In this document: one piece after another, positions 11,801 through 24,575 of the stretch | Numbering within the stretch: the stretch's first letter is position 1 | How the letters are laid out: every line of letters begins with the position of its first letter | Assembly (NCBI GenBank): GCA_030374765.1 | Contig: JARGXX010000013.1 | Coordinates: forward strand, 930,001 to 994,000 | Length of the DNA stretch: 64,000 bases | Origin: Agarophyton chilense | Lineage: Eukaryota; Rhodophyta; Florideophyceae; Gracilariales; Gracilariaceae | Reading direction: 5' to 3' | Translations under genes and position numbers: made by a program | The notes under the pieces: model-generated | Databases searched by the model: none | What the model was told of the DNA's origin: nothing | What the model saw: the letters and a program-made list of their open reading frames with translations, nothing else

Positions 11801-12246
11801 TGTGAAGGAGCGATAATAACGGTTGAGTTCTGTAAGCCGCCGGGCCCTGAGATATCTTACAGGCGACACGTGGACGGGTCGACCTCAGGTGGACTCATGT
11901 ACATTATTAATGTGTTTTAATTAGTGTAATAGATTAGCATTACAGTGCCAGGGAGATCTCAGCGCCTCGCCAGTACTATTTACTTGGCTCGAGTGACGCT
12001 TCTCTCTTAGAGTACGGTAGGCACCGTGAGGATACTAAATAACCCCCTTTGAGATACTAGTTCCACCCTTTGCACTTCAAGCCATCGTTTCCGTAGCTCC
12101 CACCTGTAGGGCTATGCAGTAAACGCCAGCTTATTGCACCAAGTACTTTGGGAGTGCCGCCGTCAAGGATTCGAACCTTAGGACCCGCTCTACAAGGCTA
12201 CCACCGGTCAAGACCCGTACGCTGACCCAACAGTCATTGCGTTACA
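11801..12246 (+). repeat. 5' LTR of copy A
   Basis: Begins TGTGAAGGAG and ends TTACA. It aligns end to end, same length, with 51476-51921, and in reverse with 60303-60746. It contains an antisense tRNA-like segment near its 3' end. Confidence 0.75.
12160..12230 (-). other. Antisense tRNA-like segment in the A LTR
   Basis: On the minus strand it reads as a tRNA 3' half: a variable-loop-like stretch, a T arm with GGTTCGAATCC, then an acceptor-like strand. A D-arm-like segment precedes it, but no room is left for an anticodon arm. The same segment recurs in the LTRs at 51835-51900 and 60335-60390. Confidence 0.5.
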
Positions 12247-12271
12247 TTTCAGTCTCCGAACTTATAACCCT

Positions 12272-14506
12272 TTGGAATATTTGAACGGATCACTGGAACG
12301 AAGAATTATCCGGATTCTAACCTTTGGTTTGATTCCCCAACGGACTAGAAGTACAGAAGCAACCGCAATTGTGGATGCAGGAAACACACCCCACCGACCA
12401 GACCATAGGACTTCTACGGCAGGACGAACTGCGACTACAACACCAGCGATGTCGCCTGACCCTCAGGTTAATACCGCTAGCGACCGCATGAGCACGAGGA
12501 GCCAGCCGCGAGAAATACTGACCCCCCTGGATAACCCTGAAAGGATTCGCCGAGAACCCACGGTGGCAGCGCGTTTACGAGAACGCTTCATCAGGGCCCC
12601 CTCTAGGCCAAAGACACCTCAAATGGAAACACACCAGACCGAAGGAATTAGAGAAAACATGCCCGCAGGGCTTGCCGACCTTCTCTGGCCCCGTCTCCTT
12701 GAGCTCTCCTCAGCTCATATGGATTCCAATATGGACGTGCGACTCGCTACGGCGATCGCTGACCATACGGATTACCTCATCACGGGAATCGTCCCTAAGG
12801 TAATGGAGTCTGAATTATTCATAGACTCCCTCCTACAGGCAGTCCAAGGACAAGTCACCCGCCCGGCAGGAAATTTGGTCCCTAGGACCACTCCACCACA
12901 GAATAACCATCCGCTCTCCATATGGCAACCCCCTACCGAACCCCCAGGAGTGGCGGCATTATCCGCCCCTCGCCGGGAATACCATCAGGAAAACCCCATG
13001 GTGAGACAATCCAGGAGCAGAAGAGAAGCTCCGCGTCTAGAAGAGAGACCGCTTGTCCCACCCGACGTATTATATGAGGTACAGCGACCTCAGGGCTCCA
13101 TCGGATCTGATAGAGAGATCGATCCTTTAGGTCCCTATTCGGCTGGGAAGAAATGAAGCAACCGTAGGAAAAGAAGAACAGAAGAAGCAAAAGAAGAGAC
13201 CATTCGGACACGAGTGACTCCGAGTCGGCCTCGACCGAAACGACCAACTCGGAAGTGGATGAGGCTGCCGTTAGAGGCCTCAGACCACTGAAAACAACCA
13301 ACAAACTTTTCCTTGAGGTTCTAGACTACCGGAATTACCGACTGGCCGACAGGTCCGCGCAATATTCTGGTTCGGTGCCTCGCAGAGTCGCCAAATGGGC
13401 CAAACGGATGCAACTAACCATTACGGACAAGTTCTAGGGTTCCGATCCCATTTCTGTCCTTATGTTTTTCACTTTGTTCCGTACGGCCTGCGATCAGAAC
13501 AGTGTCCACGAAGGCGCCGCTCTGTACCTTTTCCAATTCTTCCGTACAGGACAGGCACGTGACCGAGTGATTTCGAAATTATCTGGCACAACTGACCACG
13601 TAGATGGTCAAGACCGTGAGCTCCTCACGTCATACTCTCAGGTTGTTCATTATCTCTTGGAAACCAAGGCCACGGATGACGTTATGATGGATGCCCACAG
13701 GAAGGCATCTCTTTTAGGCAGAGCTCCAACATGATCGAATTGGCTTTCAAAGACGACCTATGGAATAAGGCTTACCGACGTGGAAACGTGTTCTCCGAAG
13801 GACAGCTTAAACGTCATTTCACCTCGGCATTGCTCCCTGCCCTTCGGACACATGTGCGCAATCAACACACGGAAAACCTGCAATACTCTTCCGTAGGCTC
13901 GTTACCTACGCCGAGGGTTACGGCAAAACCTACAGGATATCCAGACGCAATGCTAAAATATCCAGAGGACACGCAGCTCTATTGTAAACACCCAACCAAG
14001 CCCATTTGGTTAGCTCCACGGAGTCGGACATGGATGCTTCACTCCATTACGCCGATTCGGGATACGTCCTGGCAGTCAGTTTCAGTGCTCCTCCGTCCGG
14101 GCCCCCATCATATACCTCCCAGGGAACGACAGCGACCACTGGAGCACCTACACCCAAGTATTCTCCCTTTCCGCCCCGCAAGGACGTTTTTGTTCGCTCC
14201 CCAAGGGCTTGCTTCCTCTGCCTTTTCGTGACCCAACCTTGTGACTGTACGAGGTATCTACCTGAGGACGCACGTAAAACCCTCCTAGCCCTAAGGAAAG
14301 AGAATTACCGGGTGCGGAGATCCGAAGAAATATATCACAGGGCACAGCAACGAACCACAGGGACCCCTAGAAGCTCACGCTATGCCACGCATCCGGACAC
14401 TCCGATCAAAGCCCCACAGGTCCACGCAATTGTAGATCCTACGCACGACCCCGTAGAAGAACCCTATCCTCAGGAAGAAACGGAAACCCCATCGGAAAAT
14501 TCCTAG
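12272..14506 (+). pseudogene. gag region of gypsy copy A
   Basis: Starts just inside the 5' LTR with a basic, threonine and proline-rich N-terminus. A capsid-like helical block follows (FFTLFRTACDQN, HEGAALYLFQFF), aligning with copy B's gag (LARFVQEADI, AQAYLALLYFLKG). A zinc-knuckle-like CFLC or similar cysteine cluster is seen near the end. The region is broken and treated as a fossil. Confidence 0.65.
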
Positions 14507-14635
14507 AGGGACGATTCCAGGTAAATCGTCCCTCTTTAAGCCCCTGCCTCAACCAATTGGACAGCCATGAGCCAGAGAGCTTCTCACCTCCCACTTGAAA
14601 ACCACGCACAATAGACGACTCAGGTTGAACCACGA

Positions 14636-17600
14636 TTGGGACACAATAACGACCCCGTCTGTATCCTCAGGAAAGAGAACTATAATGTTCGAGTAACCGT
14701 AAGACTTCGTTCCAACAACTCTCGAGTGACCACAGATGTATTGGACACATACGCTGGTCCAAACATGGTCCATCCTAAACTGCTCCCAATGGGGTGGCAA
14801 GATTTCGTTCAGGCAAGAAAGACCCCAAGGATTACTGATGCATCACGTAGACCAATGGACATTAAAGAGATAGTACCACTTTACCTCCAGGTAGGACAAT
14901 TAAAAATCGGCAAGTGGTTCCTTGTATGTCCTAGCTTGGGCGCTGAGGAAATCCTAGGGACCTCCTTTATCGATCGATACATTAAGGCCATTTATTCAGG
15001 CCTTAGGAAAGTCGCATTCCACCGCGCACCTTCCATCTCCATAAATGGTTCCGCCCCAGGGCCAGAAGCTAATCGCAAACGAGCGGTTGTCTCCGAAAAC
15101 ACGAAGTCCAATAAGGTTCGCCTGTCAAAGGCCATAACGATACCCCCGATGACCCAAATCGCTGTATCGGTCCATTCCCATTTCTCAGGTCTCGGAACGA
15201 TTCAGAACCACCCGAAAACGGTTCTGAAGCACCTTACCTTGATGGCCAATGAAGTAATGGACATCCACCCCAACAGGTCCTTTTTGGTCACAATCAGCAA
15301 CTTCCGAGATGAACCCGTGGGGTCACCGAAAGGTAGAGTGATTGGTATCACTCTACCCGCGCCCGTGGCCATTATGGAAGCCCAAATGGAAAACCATGCG
15401 ACGCCAACTCCCGACGAGGACGTCTACTCTTGGGAGGGGATGGTCGCCATCGGCGCAGAATTCGAATCCTATGGGCCCCAGGTACTTGATCTCCTCAGGG
15501 AATACCAGGCCATGTCGTCAGGTAGATTGGACACAATCACAGCCACTACACACCACATCATCGCCAACCAGATGGACAAGATGCGCAAAGCTCAAGTCAT
15601 AGAGCCAGCGCCTTCAAACCAATCCGAATGGGCAAGCCTCGTGGCGAAGAAAGATGGCTCGGTCAGGTTCTGTGTCGACTAAAAGAAGCAGAACGCAGTA
15701 ACCAAGGGGGACTCATACCCAATACCCCGCATGGAAGACTGTCTGAATTCTTTAGGCGAAGCTGTCGTATTATCCACACTGAACGCTAGCTCCGGATACT
15801 GGCAAATCACTTTGGCCGAAAATTCGAGAACGCTGACAACTTCTACCATCCATGAAGGTCTATTCAGGTTTAATCCCATGCCCTTTGGGTTGAAGAATGC
15901 ACCAGCCACTTTCCAACTGGTAATGGACATTATAATGTCCAGAGTCAAATGTAAGTTCGCCCTGGTCTATTTGGATGACGTTATAATCTTTTCACGGACC
16001 GTAAAGGAACACCTTCGCCACGTTAAGAAGGTGCTAACAATCCTACAGGACGCTGGAGTAACACTGAAACTCCGCAAATGCGACTTCTTATAGGCCTCGG
16101 TGGACTATTCCGGTCACGTCGTTCATCCTGGAAAGCTTAAGTTGGCCACACGGACCACAAATGCGATTCGCCAGGATAAGCCTCCTAGGACCCACACGGA
16201 ACTACGATCCTCCGTGGGCTTGTGCAACGTTTACCGACGGTTCGTCCAAGGGTTTGCCATGATCTTGGCCCCTTTAAACGCGATGCTGAAGAAGTGAACA
16301 CCTTCGGAGTTCGAAGCCCTTACGGACGACCAGTACGAAGCATTTCAGACCCTAAAGGACAAATTGCTGAACACACCTATATTAGCCTTACCAAAGCCCA
16401 ATAGGCCTTTCTTCCGGGACACAGATGCTTCTGATGTCCAAGTGGGTTGTGAACTGCCACAGTAACAGAAGTTACCGAAGGACTGTCGACCTATTGGCTA
16501 CTGGAGCAAAACGCTCACCAGCGCGGAGCGAAACTACACTACGACCGAAAAGGAAGGTCTACCCATCGTATGGTCCGTATTGACACTCCGTCCGTACCTC
16601 GAGGGAACCAGGTTTACCATTAGGACAGACCATGATTGACTCGGCTGGTTACTCAATATGACCGATGCCTCGAGTTCCCTCGCTAGGTGGCGCCTCAGGC
16701 TGTCAGAATATGACTTCGAGATAACCTACAGGCCAGGCATCAAGCACCAGGCAGGGGACGCCATCTCGCCAATCATTACCGACGGAATTGATGACACCCC
16801 ATCGGACGACCTAATTCCCACCCACTTTACAGACGATGGATCACAGGACTATACGGAAACAGATGACCTTATGGGTAAGGTGCAATCGGAGGATCCTGAC
16901 GTAAAGGAGAACGAAGTTTACCTTTTGGACTGGGAGACAGTACCACCCAATTCGGCACCACCTCAGGTTAATGCGATAGCTCCGTAGGAAAAAGAAATCC
17001 TCCCTATATCTATTGAGGAACTCCTACAGGCGCAGGTCGAAGAAGAGTACTGCAAGGAAACAGCCCAATTGGTAGGAACCACAGGATGCCTGTTCGACTA
17101 TGACCGATTCGGACTACTTTGTCGCCACTCACCGCTGGATGGCGCACTCCAACGGGTAATACCAACCTCGCTAAGAGTTCGATTCCTATACCTCGCCCAT
17201 TTCCCCCGCTTGGCTGGCCATCCTGGAGGCCGGCGAATGCACCAGACCTTAAGGAAGTTCTTCTTCTGGCCACTAATGGCGCAGGACTTATGGAAAACCG
17301 CACAGAACTGTGCATCATGCGCACAGATCCGAGGGTCTCGCGCCAACCATCAGGCCAAATTGAAGCTCTTCCCCGCTGCAGGTCCGATGGAATTTGTCTC
17401 AATGGATGTAATCGGGCCTTTGCCTAAGTCGTCCCATAGGAAACGGTTTGTTTTGGTTATAACCGATAGATTTACCAAACTTACCCGAGCCCTACCCCTA
17501 GGAAAGACAACGGCCACGGATGTAGCCACGGCCTCCTTGTCCCACTGGGTATATCCATATGGCATGCCACTCTACCTCCTTACGGATAACGGCAGCCAGT

Positions 17601-18628
17601 TTGTATCCAAATTCTTCTCGCATACCTGTACTACCTTGGATATCAAACATATGACCACCAAAGCGTAGCACCGGAAAACCAATGGCCAAGCCGAAGGCTT
17701 CAACTGCACACCTCTGGATCGATTTGCGCACTACATTTCGGAGCACTGATTGGACTCGGGCGACTACGTTGAGCCACTGATTTATGCCTACAACACGCAG
17801 GTGCACGGTTCCACGGGGACAGCGCCTTTCGACTTAACGCTAACGAGAGCGCCACCGTCGATAGCTGCTGACATTCAGAAGTCTATCATACCCCAGGACA
17901 TAACCTAAGGGATATCTCCTACGTAGGCGAAGCGCTACTCGCGCCGACGCATTGACCGCATTATCCAATCGGCCAGAATTGTACTAACCAAAACCCAACG
18001 GCGCTACCAGATCAATTTTGACAAAGCCGTTTGGAACACACCGACCTTTGGGATAGGAGACCTGGTTTACCTGTACCGGCCACCGAATGACAGTGAGAAA
18101 CTAGAGGACACTACGCGGAAGCTCTTACCCCGCTCTACAAGACCATACAAATTCCTTCAGGCCAATGAACACAACATCACATTACTCATTGACGGCCTAC
18201 AGGACACCGTGTCTATTGACCGCGTGACACAAGCTCCCAGTTCCTCCGGACCACCAAAGTCCCAGCCCCCTGGCCCAACGGAAGCACCACGACCTCAGGT
18301 CAACGATCACGTCTCCATACCCTCTAAGGCAGTTGCGGAGGACTCGAGTAGCCCCACGGACACAATGGTTAATGCCAACTACTATGATCCATCGCTCCCA
18401 AACGACTCCGATGGATTCGCCCCTCTGGACCACACTTTCCTTCCGGAGGATGAACATCAACCGGAATATGTGAGTGAGCGCATCATCTTCGCCAGTCGAG
18501 GAAAAGATGGAACTTTGCGCCATTGCGTTCGTTGCTTCGGCTACACACCTGAGAAAGATACTCGGCAAGAGCTTCAAACAATTGCGGCTAAGTTTATCCC
18601 CCGCTATCGGCGCAGAATCAGCCACTAG
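14636..18628 (+). pseudogene. pol region of gypsy copy A with chromodomain
   Basis: In order: an aspartic-protease-like DT-x-AGPN near 14750; reverse transcriptase with FALVYLDDVIIFS near 15960-15990; and an RNase H segment. Integrase follows, with an HHCC-type zinc region and a DDE core (FVSMDVIGPLP, LLTDNGSQFVS) at about 17069-17800. The integrase C-terminus ends in a chromodomain-like block (YVSERII...GYTPEKDT) near 18460-18620, which places it among the chromodomain-bearing Ty3/gypsy elements. The region is broken in several places. Confidence 0.75.
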
Positions 18629-19240
18629 GCGCGCGGCCTTCAAAAGGGGGCAGCCATTGGTCCGAATAATCCCAGAACGCTTCCCAAACCGCCTCCAGAC
18701 ACGACGGTTCGCCGAAACACGACAGTTTGTCGTAGCTCCCGCATCAGGGAACAACTTCAGTCCTTCGGAGACACCTGAGGAAGACTCGAGACGTTTTCAA
18801 GATTTGACGCCGTCCCGGGGCACGCAAGTTTGAGATACAAGAACTACCTTGGGAAAGCACAAGCATTAGTTTTTTCGACAACTAACAGTGGTAGAACAGC
18901 CCTCACCATGACTTGAAGGTTTGCAGAAGCGCTCGGAACACCAACAGGACTCACGGGGGCGGCGCAGGAGTAACTCCGGCGTCATCATTAGAACCTGCAG
19001 GAGCGAAACCAGTACTACGGTCACCCGAGGTGCCCACTGGACCACCGGAGCCGGCCCCAGCGAGCTGAGCACGCTTGTTCGGCTGAGATTCCCTTTAAGA
19101 ACTATTTTCACCTTCGGAAGCCTCACGGTCACTCAAATTTAGACAATACCGGGGATCCTAGTCGGCAAGAATCCTCTGGGACATCGTCTGCGCAGTCTTC
19201 TGCAGGAGATTGGCCATAGCGGTCTTTGCACCTAACCCTG

Positions 19241-20005
19241 TTAGACAAACGCGGCGTAGCGCGCCGAGCGACGCGCCCAGTAGCAGGCTTCCCTCAGGAA
19301 TATCGCAATGTCCATCGAGGCCGTAATACCAAAGGTACGACAGAGATGACGGAGGTCCGCGGCGGCAGCCGTGACCGAAGCAGGAAAGTGGACCAACGGA
19401 GAGGACGGAGCGATATCGACGCCCCCAGTGGACGTTTGAGCCAGTGCATCACTTACAGGACTTTCAGATTCGACAGTAACCTCGCCAGGAAGGATGTCCA
19501 CGTGTGCGACGGGCGGTTCATACGAGAGCTCATCCTTAGGAGCTGCGACCGGAGGAGCTGGAGGAGGTGAAGCAGTCAGCAACACCACAGTGGACTCGAC
19601 CGGAGGATGAACACCCTCCATTGTCAGTACGAGGGGATCTTCACCGAAGGATTCTCCGTCGGACAGAGCAGCAGGAACCAATGGGGTGGCTTCCACATCA
19701 GGCTCGAAGCAAAGAGGATCAAAAACGATGGCCTTCTGATAATAGTCGGGTACATGACGCCTCCGAATGTCCGATGGTTGATTCCTCAAAGGCTTGGCCG
19801 GATTGGCACGAGCGTCGTCCCGACCCTGCGGATGCAGCAGAATCGACTTGAATGAGTCGGCATCCCAGTCATACCAAAGGAACCCGGACCTCTTGCCCCA
19901 CTCCACCTGTAGGACATGATCCAAAAAGGTCTTGGTCTTCTCGACGTCGATCTGGGTCCAGCGGACTGTATTCTGGAAGCCCAGGTTCCTTAGGAAACGG
20001 ATCAC
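19241..20005 (-). pseudogene. Antisense ORF of copy A, C-terminal portion
   Basis: Long minus-strand open stretch downstream of A's chromodomain, opposite to gag-pol. Recognisable blocks: FLRNLGFQNTVRW, SGFLWYDWDADSF, DYYQKAIVFDPLCFEPDV, then an acidic proline-rich tail. Copies E (MGLQNIQ, PGVLWYDNYQNLF, DFFPVGFMESYFEPISV) and B (TQWDRV, SGNWVYYNPFEG) carry matching blocks in the same relative place. The function is unknown; antisense extra ORFs are known in some plant gypsy lineages. The rest of A's antisense region lies beyond copy B at 50035-51064. Confidence 0.6.
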
Positions 20006-20921
20006 TGTAGAGCAACGCCCAGCTAGGGGATACTTGAAGATGCAACTCATAGAATGAGGATTGAACCCTCCGCGGGTTATGATTATGATCCCCTCTAAGG
20101 TGTGCTGAGGTGGCACTGTTTTCTGGTTATATCTCGCCTATAAGGGAAAATTCGGATGGCCCATGGTTGGATTGGCCCCGTGATACACGTGGCTTAATTT
20201 TGGCACCGATTTTCGGATATTTGTTAGAACGTTGGATTTTTGGGCCCTGACAGTGGGATCTCCACGTGTATGGCCCTGAGCAGGTGTGCACTACTGTAGA
20301 GTTTAGTTAGTGGGCCCTACTTAGGGAGACGAGATCTGACAGTCCGAAGCTCAGAGTAAAAGGGTAACCAAGGTTGGTCTTCGATACCTTTAAAGGCTCT
20401 TCGTCGCCATCGTTTCGGCCTTACAACCCGGAACGGGCTCTGGTTAGCAACGCCTGCGTAGGGACACGACTCCACTTGGAGAGTGCCCACGTTTGGGTTC
20501 CGTGCAACCACCCCCTTGGGACCGCTCAGACGACCTGCGTGCACGATACCCCGTGGGGGTTCTGCTTACTTGTTGCGTGCTTTTTGTGTTTCCTTTCGAG
20601 GACAGGTTTTCGCCCCTGTATTGGGTTTCTTTTGTTGTTTCGCCCCTTTTCTGGTTCTCGGGTTCGGTGCCTGTTAGTGCCCGACCCTCGCCCCGTCTTT
20701 CCTCTTCGCCGGATTTTCCCCCATTCTTTGGGATACCCATACCCATTTCCGACCCAACGGTTTCTACCCCTCACCTCCGTCGGTACTGCCGGAATCCCCC
20801 GTGGGAGTTACACCTCACACTACGGGTGGAACGGAGGGCTCTATCTCTGAGTCTGCCTCCCCCAGGGAGCAAGGCTTCGAACACCTTGAGAGCACTTCCC
20901 GTCGCCGGGTTTTGTTCCACA
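20006..20921 (+). repeat. 5' LTR of copy B
   Basis: 916 bp, TG...CA ends. It aligns with 49112-50034 and with the solo LTR at 59250-60166 over its whole length. Confidence 0.85.
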
Positions 20922-20923
20922 AG

Positions 20924-20941
20924 TGGTCTCCCGACTTAGAA
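20924..20941 (+). promoter_or_regulatory. Probable primer-binding site of copy B
   Basis: TGGTCTCCCGACTTAGAA begins two bases inside the 5' LTR end. A TGG start just after the LTR is the usual form for a site complementary to a tRNA 3' end. The tRNA was not identified. Confidence 0.45.
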
Positions 20942-21148
20942 TCTGTTCTCGGACTTTTGGGTTGGTCATCCACGTGTTGGAATATCTCTTGGAAGAGGAG
21001 GCACCGTCGTGAAGATTTGTTGTAGTGGTCTCCTTTGGAAAGGGTGGAATTGGTTTTTATTTTTGTTTTGTGTTACGTCATCCTTTCTCCGGGAATCTCG
21101 TGATCGAATTTCATCGTTACATCGAATCGTCGGTGTCTTGTCTGCAGC

Positions 21149-22047
21149 ATGTCGCCGATTACCCGTGGTTCCAGGACTGGATCGAACCGTCAAGCGGATT
21201 CAGTGCCCCCGGCCCCGCCTAGGTCGAGGAGCTCAATTCCCGAAGATCGGAACGATTCCGGTATCGATCCGGACACTCGGAGAGCACCCTCAGTGGTTTC
21301 CGGTCCTCTAGTGGTCGTGGCTGTGGGCCCAGCTCCAGTGGTGGAGACCCCCTCAGCAGCACCCCGAAGTCGGGCCGACCCTGAATTACAGCGCCTGGAG
21401 ACTCGAATCGATATCGCCAACGCGGCTCACGTCGAGCTCCTTCAGGAGGTTACTATCCTCCGCCGCAAGGTGGAGAACGCCCAGGTGCGGGGAGTCGCCG
21501 ATGACCTTCGTACTTTGAGGAGGGATGTGAACTCCCTTTTGGAAAGCTTTGGTACCCCTGGGGTCTTTATCCAAGAGTACCGGAGCCTCGTGGAGGAACA
21601 CCGCGTGCAAGCGGAACGCTTCCGAGCTCGGCTGGACACCCTCGAGGCCATTATCCGTATGGACGGAGACACAGAAGCCTCGAAGGATAAACCCGACGTC
21701 TCGGAAGACGAAGAACACCGCTCCGCTAAACGGGACCGCCGCAAGTCCAAGAAGAGGGTTCACCTCCAAGAGGATTTATCGGATCCTGATCCCAATCGCT
21801 CGTCATCGAGTTCGTCCTCCGAATCTTCGGATAGTGAAGATGGACGCCGGTCATCCCGGGCGACTCGGTCGAAGGCTACTTACACCTCTCAAGGGGCAAT
21901 CCGTACGCGGAAGAAGGGTAGGAAACACCTTGGATTAAGGGAGCTGAAGCCGACGAATCCTCTCTATCGGAAGCTGCTATCGTACCGCTATTACCGGTTG
22001 GATAACCCTTCGGGAGATCGAACATCCCACGGAATGGGTAACCTCTG
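21149..22047 (+). pseudogene. gag of copy B, part before the transposon insertion
   Basis: The N-terminal gag begins MSPITRGSRTGSNRQ. It has a predicted coiled coil (LQRLETRIDIANAAHVELLQ and following), then a serine, acidic and lysine-rich linker. It is cut by the left end of the 18 kb DNA transposon; gag sequence resumes at 40309. Confidence 0.7.
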
Positions 22048-22064
22048 TGTTCTCGGAATGCTAG
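22048..22064 (+). repeat. Left terminal inverted repeat of the 18 kb transposon
   Basis: TGTTCTCGGAATGCTAG, exact reverse complement of 40292-40308. The base outside each end (G at left, C at right) would extend the match to 18 bp, but is better read as part of the CTG target duplication. Confidence 0.8.
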
Positions 22065-22139
22065 ATAAGTGTGCTAGATAGCTAGTTTTGTAAATAAAAA
22101 GCCAAAAAATCTAAGAATTTTGCAGATTGCGCTAGTTCT
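22065..22139. repeat. Left sub-terminal CTAG motifs
   Basis: GCTAG recurs at 22073-22077, 22081-22085 (GCTAGTTTT) and 22131-22135 (GCTAGTTCT), repeating the inner end of the terminal repeat. It is a candidate transposase-binding array, matched by similar motifs at the right end. Confidence 0.5.
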
Positions 22140-22297
22140 GCACTTGAAAAAAAAAAATTTTTGGAAATAAGAACTCCATGCATCTTAGTGTTTTGACCAC
22201 TTAATGCAGTTTAATCTGCATTTGCAGTTTACTGGTCACTTTTGACCGCTCTAGGTGGAGATCCATACCAAGGCAGTCGTCAGTACCTTCTACCTCA

Positions 22298-22729
22298 TTA
22301 CTGGCCCTTTTGCTTACTAGGCTCCAGGGTTCTACCGGGAGGGTATTTGAGGTTGAAGATGTCCACCACCGCATTCTCAACCTCGTCCACCTCCCCACTG
22401 CTCAAGTTCTTCACACTCGGCTGCCCCACCACACACACATTCCCACCCTTCTTCTCCACATCCTTACCAACCCTCCTCTTCTTCATCCGACTCTCTCCAA
22501 CTCCTCCCCCTTTCCATTTCTCTCTCCCCTTCTTCATCCCAGCCGGCTCCCCGCGTCTCCCTGGCGTCACTGGCGACCCTTTCGCTCTCCCCCTCTCCTC
22601 TCCCACCTCCTTCAACACCTTCCGCGCACCCCAAATCTCCCCCACCCCTTCCATGTGCACTTCCAACACCTTCACACGCCTCTTCAGTTCCTCATTCGCC
22701 CTCCACAGCTTCCCCATCTCCAGCTCCAT
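22298..22729 (-). CDS. Short coiled-coil protein of the 18 kb transposon
   Basis: 143 aa from an ATG in good context (CCCCATGGAG). The N-terminus is a heptad-patterned helix (ELEMGKLWRANEELKRRVKVLEVHM). A basic, glycine-rich middle follows, and then a C-terminal stretch VDEVENAVVDIFNLKYPPG. No family recognised. The minus strand is purine-rich throughout, the same strand composition as the other minus-strand genes of this transposon, which favours coding use on this strand over the proline and serine-rich plus-strand frame across it. It could be a small DNA-binding or adaptor protein for transposition; that is a guess. Confidence 0.4.
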   Translation of the reverse strand: MELEMGKLWRANEELKRRVKVLEVHMEGVGEIWGARKVLKEVGEERGRAKGSPVTPGRRGEPAGMKKGREKWKGGGVGESRMKKRRVGKDVEKKGGNVCVVGQPSVKNLSSGEVDEVENAVVDIFNLKYPPGRTLEPSKQKGQ

Positions 22730-23335
22730 GGGGATCCGCTCGACCTCGCCAACGCCCGCGAAAGCTATCGACAAGAGCCACCGCAAGCGCACTCACCTTA
22801 GTGCGGCCAGTAGTACTCGCAGCCTCCCACACAGCACCCCCCCTCGAAAATCCTCTCGCCCACCTCCGGCATTTTATCTCCTTTTTTTGACCCGCTTTTC
22901 GCGCGCGCTCGCCCAATTTCAGTACCCTCGTACACCCCTGCATCTACGCTCCGGATGCCCTTCACCCCCACTAATGGCTCACTCACACACTCCCATCCAT
23001 ATTCCTACACCTTCTATCATGTTCAGCGCTCCCTCACTACTCCCAATTTCATAGCCTTCTCATTTATAATAAATCACACTCATTCGTAATACAAACCGCC
23101 GATTACTCATAAGCCCTCTTTCCCGTTATGACTTCCATAACAACACACACTCCTACACTTTTAACACAATAAACACCATTCAATATCATAAATCTAACCT
23201 CCTTCCCAAAAACCCCTAACACCCATTCCTCCACAACCATACTCCTTCTCTATTTAATCACATCTCCACACTCGCCACCCCCACCACTTCTTCAATTCCA
23301 AGCACACCGCACTCCAAACACCTTTCGCAATCAAC
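22730..23335. other. Spacer between divergent cargo genes
   Basis: Pyrimidine-rich on the plus strand, becoming AT-rich after 23050. A TATTTAAT stretch near 23250 lies about 85 bp before the ATG of the reductase-like gene and is a candidate TATA element. No other gene is visible. Confidence 0.4.
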
Positions 23336-24073
23336 ATGACCGACTCTCTCACTGCCATCCCTTGCACCTCCGACCCAGCCGTTATTGTCGGCAGAGGCCG
23401 AATCGGCACTTTGCTTCGCAACAACGGCACCCCACAAGATGCTTTTCTCTCAACTCAATAATTCATCTCCGCGCAATACATTCCGGACGGCCCCATTTTC
23501 TCCTGCGGCAGAAATCATTCACTCGAAGACGTCATTCAATTCTGCCCTTCCTCCCGCAGAGAGGATCTGGTCTTCCTTCAGAACGGAAACATTCTCCCTC
23601 TTCTTTCAACCTATGGGCTCCAAAACTGCACCAAAGCCGTTCTCTTCCTCGCCGTCTCCTCCCTTAACGCACCCCCCGAGGACGGTTTCACCCTCCTCAG
23701 TCCCCATGGTCTCACAACTGCCACCGGCAAATGGGCTCCCGCACTCTCCAATCGCCTCAGTACCACAGGCCTCACTTGTCATGTCGTCGACCAGCCCTCC
23801 TTCTCTAAAGCTTACTACGAAAAACTCGTATGGATATCAGCTTTTAATCTCGTCGGCTCCTCTTATGGCTTTATCACAATGCACGAAGTTGCAGTACAAC
23901 ACCGCACAGTCGTTTCAACCATAATGAAAGAGCTCCTCGCCATCGTCACATCCGAAACAGGAATCGCCTACAATACAACAGAAACACTCCAAAAACTTCT
24001 GGCCCACGGAAAAACACTTACACAGTTCCCCACCTCGTTCTCAGACTTTGAGTTCCGGAACGTCTACTTCTAA
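23336..24073 (+). pseudogene. Ketopantoate-reductase-like NAD(P) protein with one internal stop
   Basis: A continuous 245-codon frame from ATG 23336, interrupted only by an in-frame TAA at 23459-23461 (codon 42). The N-terminus has a dinucleotide-binding loop (VIVGRGRIGTLL). Later blocks REDLVFLQNGN, GLTTATGKWAPAL and YEKLVWISAFNLVG match a family of ketopantoate-reductase-like proteins of plants, algae and cyanobacteria whose substrate is uncertain. The EKL lysine corresponds to a conserved position of PanE enzymes. Since recognisable family sequence lies on both sides, the TAA is inside the gene, not a gene boundary. It looks like a captured host metabolic gene. A poly(A) signal follows 110 nt after the stop. 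Decay, an assembly error or read-through would all explain the TAA. Confidence 0.65.
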
Positions 24074-24183
24074 AACGTTTCTAACGCCCAAAAATCCATT
24101 GGAAACCGTGACCCCGCCCCTTTCCATACCAACTTCTTGAACGTCCTCCTCAATGGGTAGTACTTCATTCATATACCCCTTCC

Positions 24184-24189
24184 AATAAA
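24184..24189 (+). terminator. Poly(A) signal of the reductase-like gene
   Basis: AATAAA on the plus strand, 110 nt after the stop codon of the reductase-like frame. Confidence 0.5.
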
Positions 24190-24575
24190 AACAAGTCCTC
24201 CTTTCTAAAGCATATGTCCATCTCCTTCGCTGCCTCGATAAAGACTGCTATCCGCACGACACCACGTCAGAATATATGAAACGATATTAAGAATTGCTTC
24301 GTACATCACAAATCATCACTACAACCACTCTTCATAAATCTTCCAACTTTGCAATTAAGTCTGTAGCAAATAACCGCTCCTACAGCCTATCAAAGGTTTT
24401 CATTCATAACAACTATTCATACTCCACGACAGAGATACGGCAACAACCTAAGAACTACTTTGATAACTACATATATATATCCACCGATGACCACCCTACT
24501 TCATTGCGCTCAACATACTGTATCCAGTCCCTCACAAATACCTTTCTACACAACACTCTCCTCTCCTTCTCAAGC

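Noticed and set aside
22242-23054. 270-codon plus-strand proline and serine-rich frame
   Set aside because: Composition is what the complement of a purine-rich minus-strand coding region produces; no motif. The minus-strand coiled-coil frame is preferred.
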